Below are positions 63,811-64,000 of a stretch of DNA of 64,000 bases, one piece after another. How positions within the stretch are numbered: the first letter of the stretch is position 1; every line of letters starts with the position of its first letter. Made by a program: the position numbers and the translations under genes. The stretch comes from Corythucha ciliata. Lineage: Eukaryota > Arthropoda > Insecta > Hemiptera > Tingidae. A model generated the notes under the pieces. That model was not told the DNA's origin. It saw only the letters and a program-made list of their open reading frames with translations, and ran no database searches. The DNA lies in assembly GCA_038030265.1 (NCBI GenBank), contig CM075942.1, positions 38,282,751-38,346,750 on the forward strand, written 5' to 3'.

Positions 63811-64000
63811 TCATATAAAAAAAGGCGCAGCGAGAACCAGTCAAAAGATATTCAGGGAAACATATTGAATGAAAAGGGAAACTGCGGAGGTTTCAAGTGT
63901 CATAGAAAATGGAAGCATTTCTTTTTTGAACGGTATATCCGCTTCACAGTCAGTTGTACAGCTTAAATTGAAATTTCGACGTTTTTTCGTTCCTGGTTTT

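Overview
This window is eukaryotic nuclear DNA, most likely from an arthropod and probably an insect. It has no operons or dense coding sequence. It carries spliced transposon genes with GT-AG introns, short AT-rich introns, microsatellites and a very high density of small inverted-repeat (MITE-like) elements. Transposon types common in arthropods are present: a PIF/Harbinger element with a MADF-BESS companion gene, Penelope-like elements (PLEs) with GIY-YIG nucleases, jockey-like and R1-like LINEs, FLYWCH-containing MULEs (Phantom type) and a Ginger/KRBA2-like integrase fragment. I could not identify a single ordinary host protein-coding gene. The only host-type RNA gene is a tRNA-Thr-like sequence.

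Layout. 1-4.0 kb: no gene, two MITEs. 4.05-6.97 kb: PIF/Harbinger element whose two genes run towards each other and interlock, each gene's last exon lying inside the other's intron. 7.5-8.9 kb and 11.8-13.5 kb: two broken PLEs, the second with an internal inversion. 13.8-18 kb: a hairpin MITE, a degenerate tandem repeat and a PLE 3' relic. 18.1-19.8 kb: a Helentron/DINE-like candidate with a 295-bp tandem array. 20.0-27.6 kb: two copies of a FLYWCH-MULE block separated by exactly two 322-bp tRNA-Thr-like units. The left copy is broken and carries a nested 1.6-kb element; the right copy has an intact-looking spliced transposase. 27.9-35 kb: hairpin MITEs, including nested and interleaved ones. 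35-45 kb: mostly unassigned, with a PLE scrap and a LINE pseudogene. 45-48.5 kb: second and third copies of the 295-bp repeat family, a LINE C-terminus and the Ginger-like fragment. 48.8-49.8 kb: MITE cluster. 50-54.9 kb: a Foldback-like element built of 155-bp units, holding a 2,900-bp hAT-type element with a perfect 8-bp target duplication and a core of decayed minisatellite. 56.5-59 kb: GC-rich R1-like LINE pseudogene. 59.2-60.3 kb: 5'-truncated jockey-like LINE. 60.4-63.8 kb: segmental duplications.

The strongest candidates for something new are the interlocked antisense gene pair of the Harbinger element, the hAT-in-Foldback composite, the repeat-bearing Helentron-like family, and the tRNA units lodged between the two MULE copies. 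All statements rest on reading the sequence. Family names come from motif recognition, not from searches.
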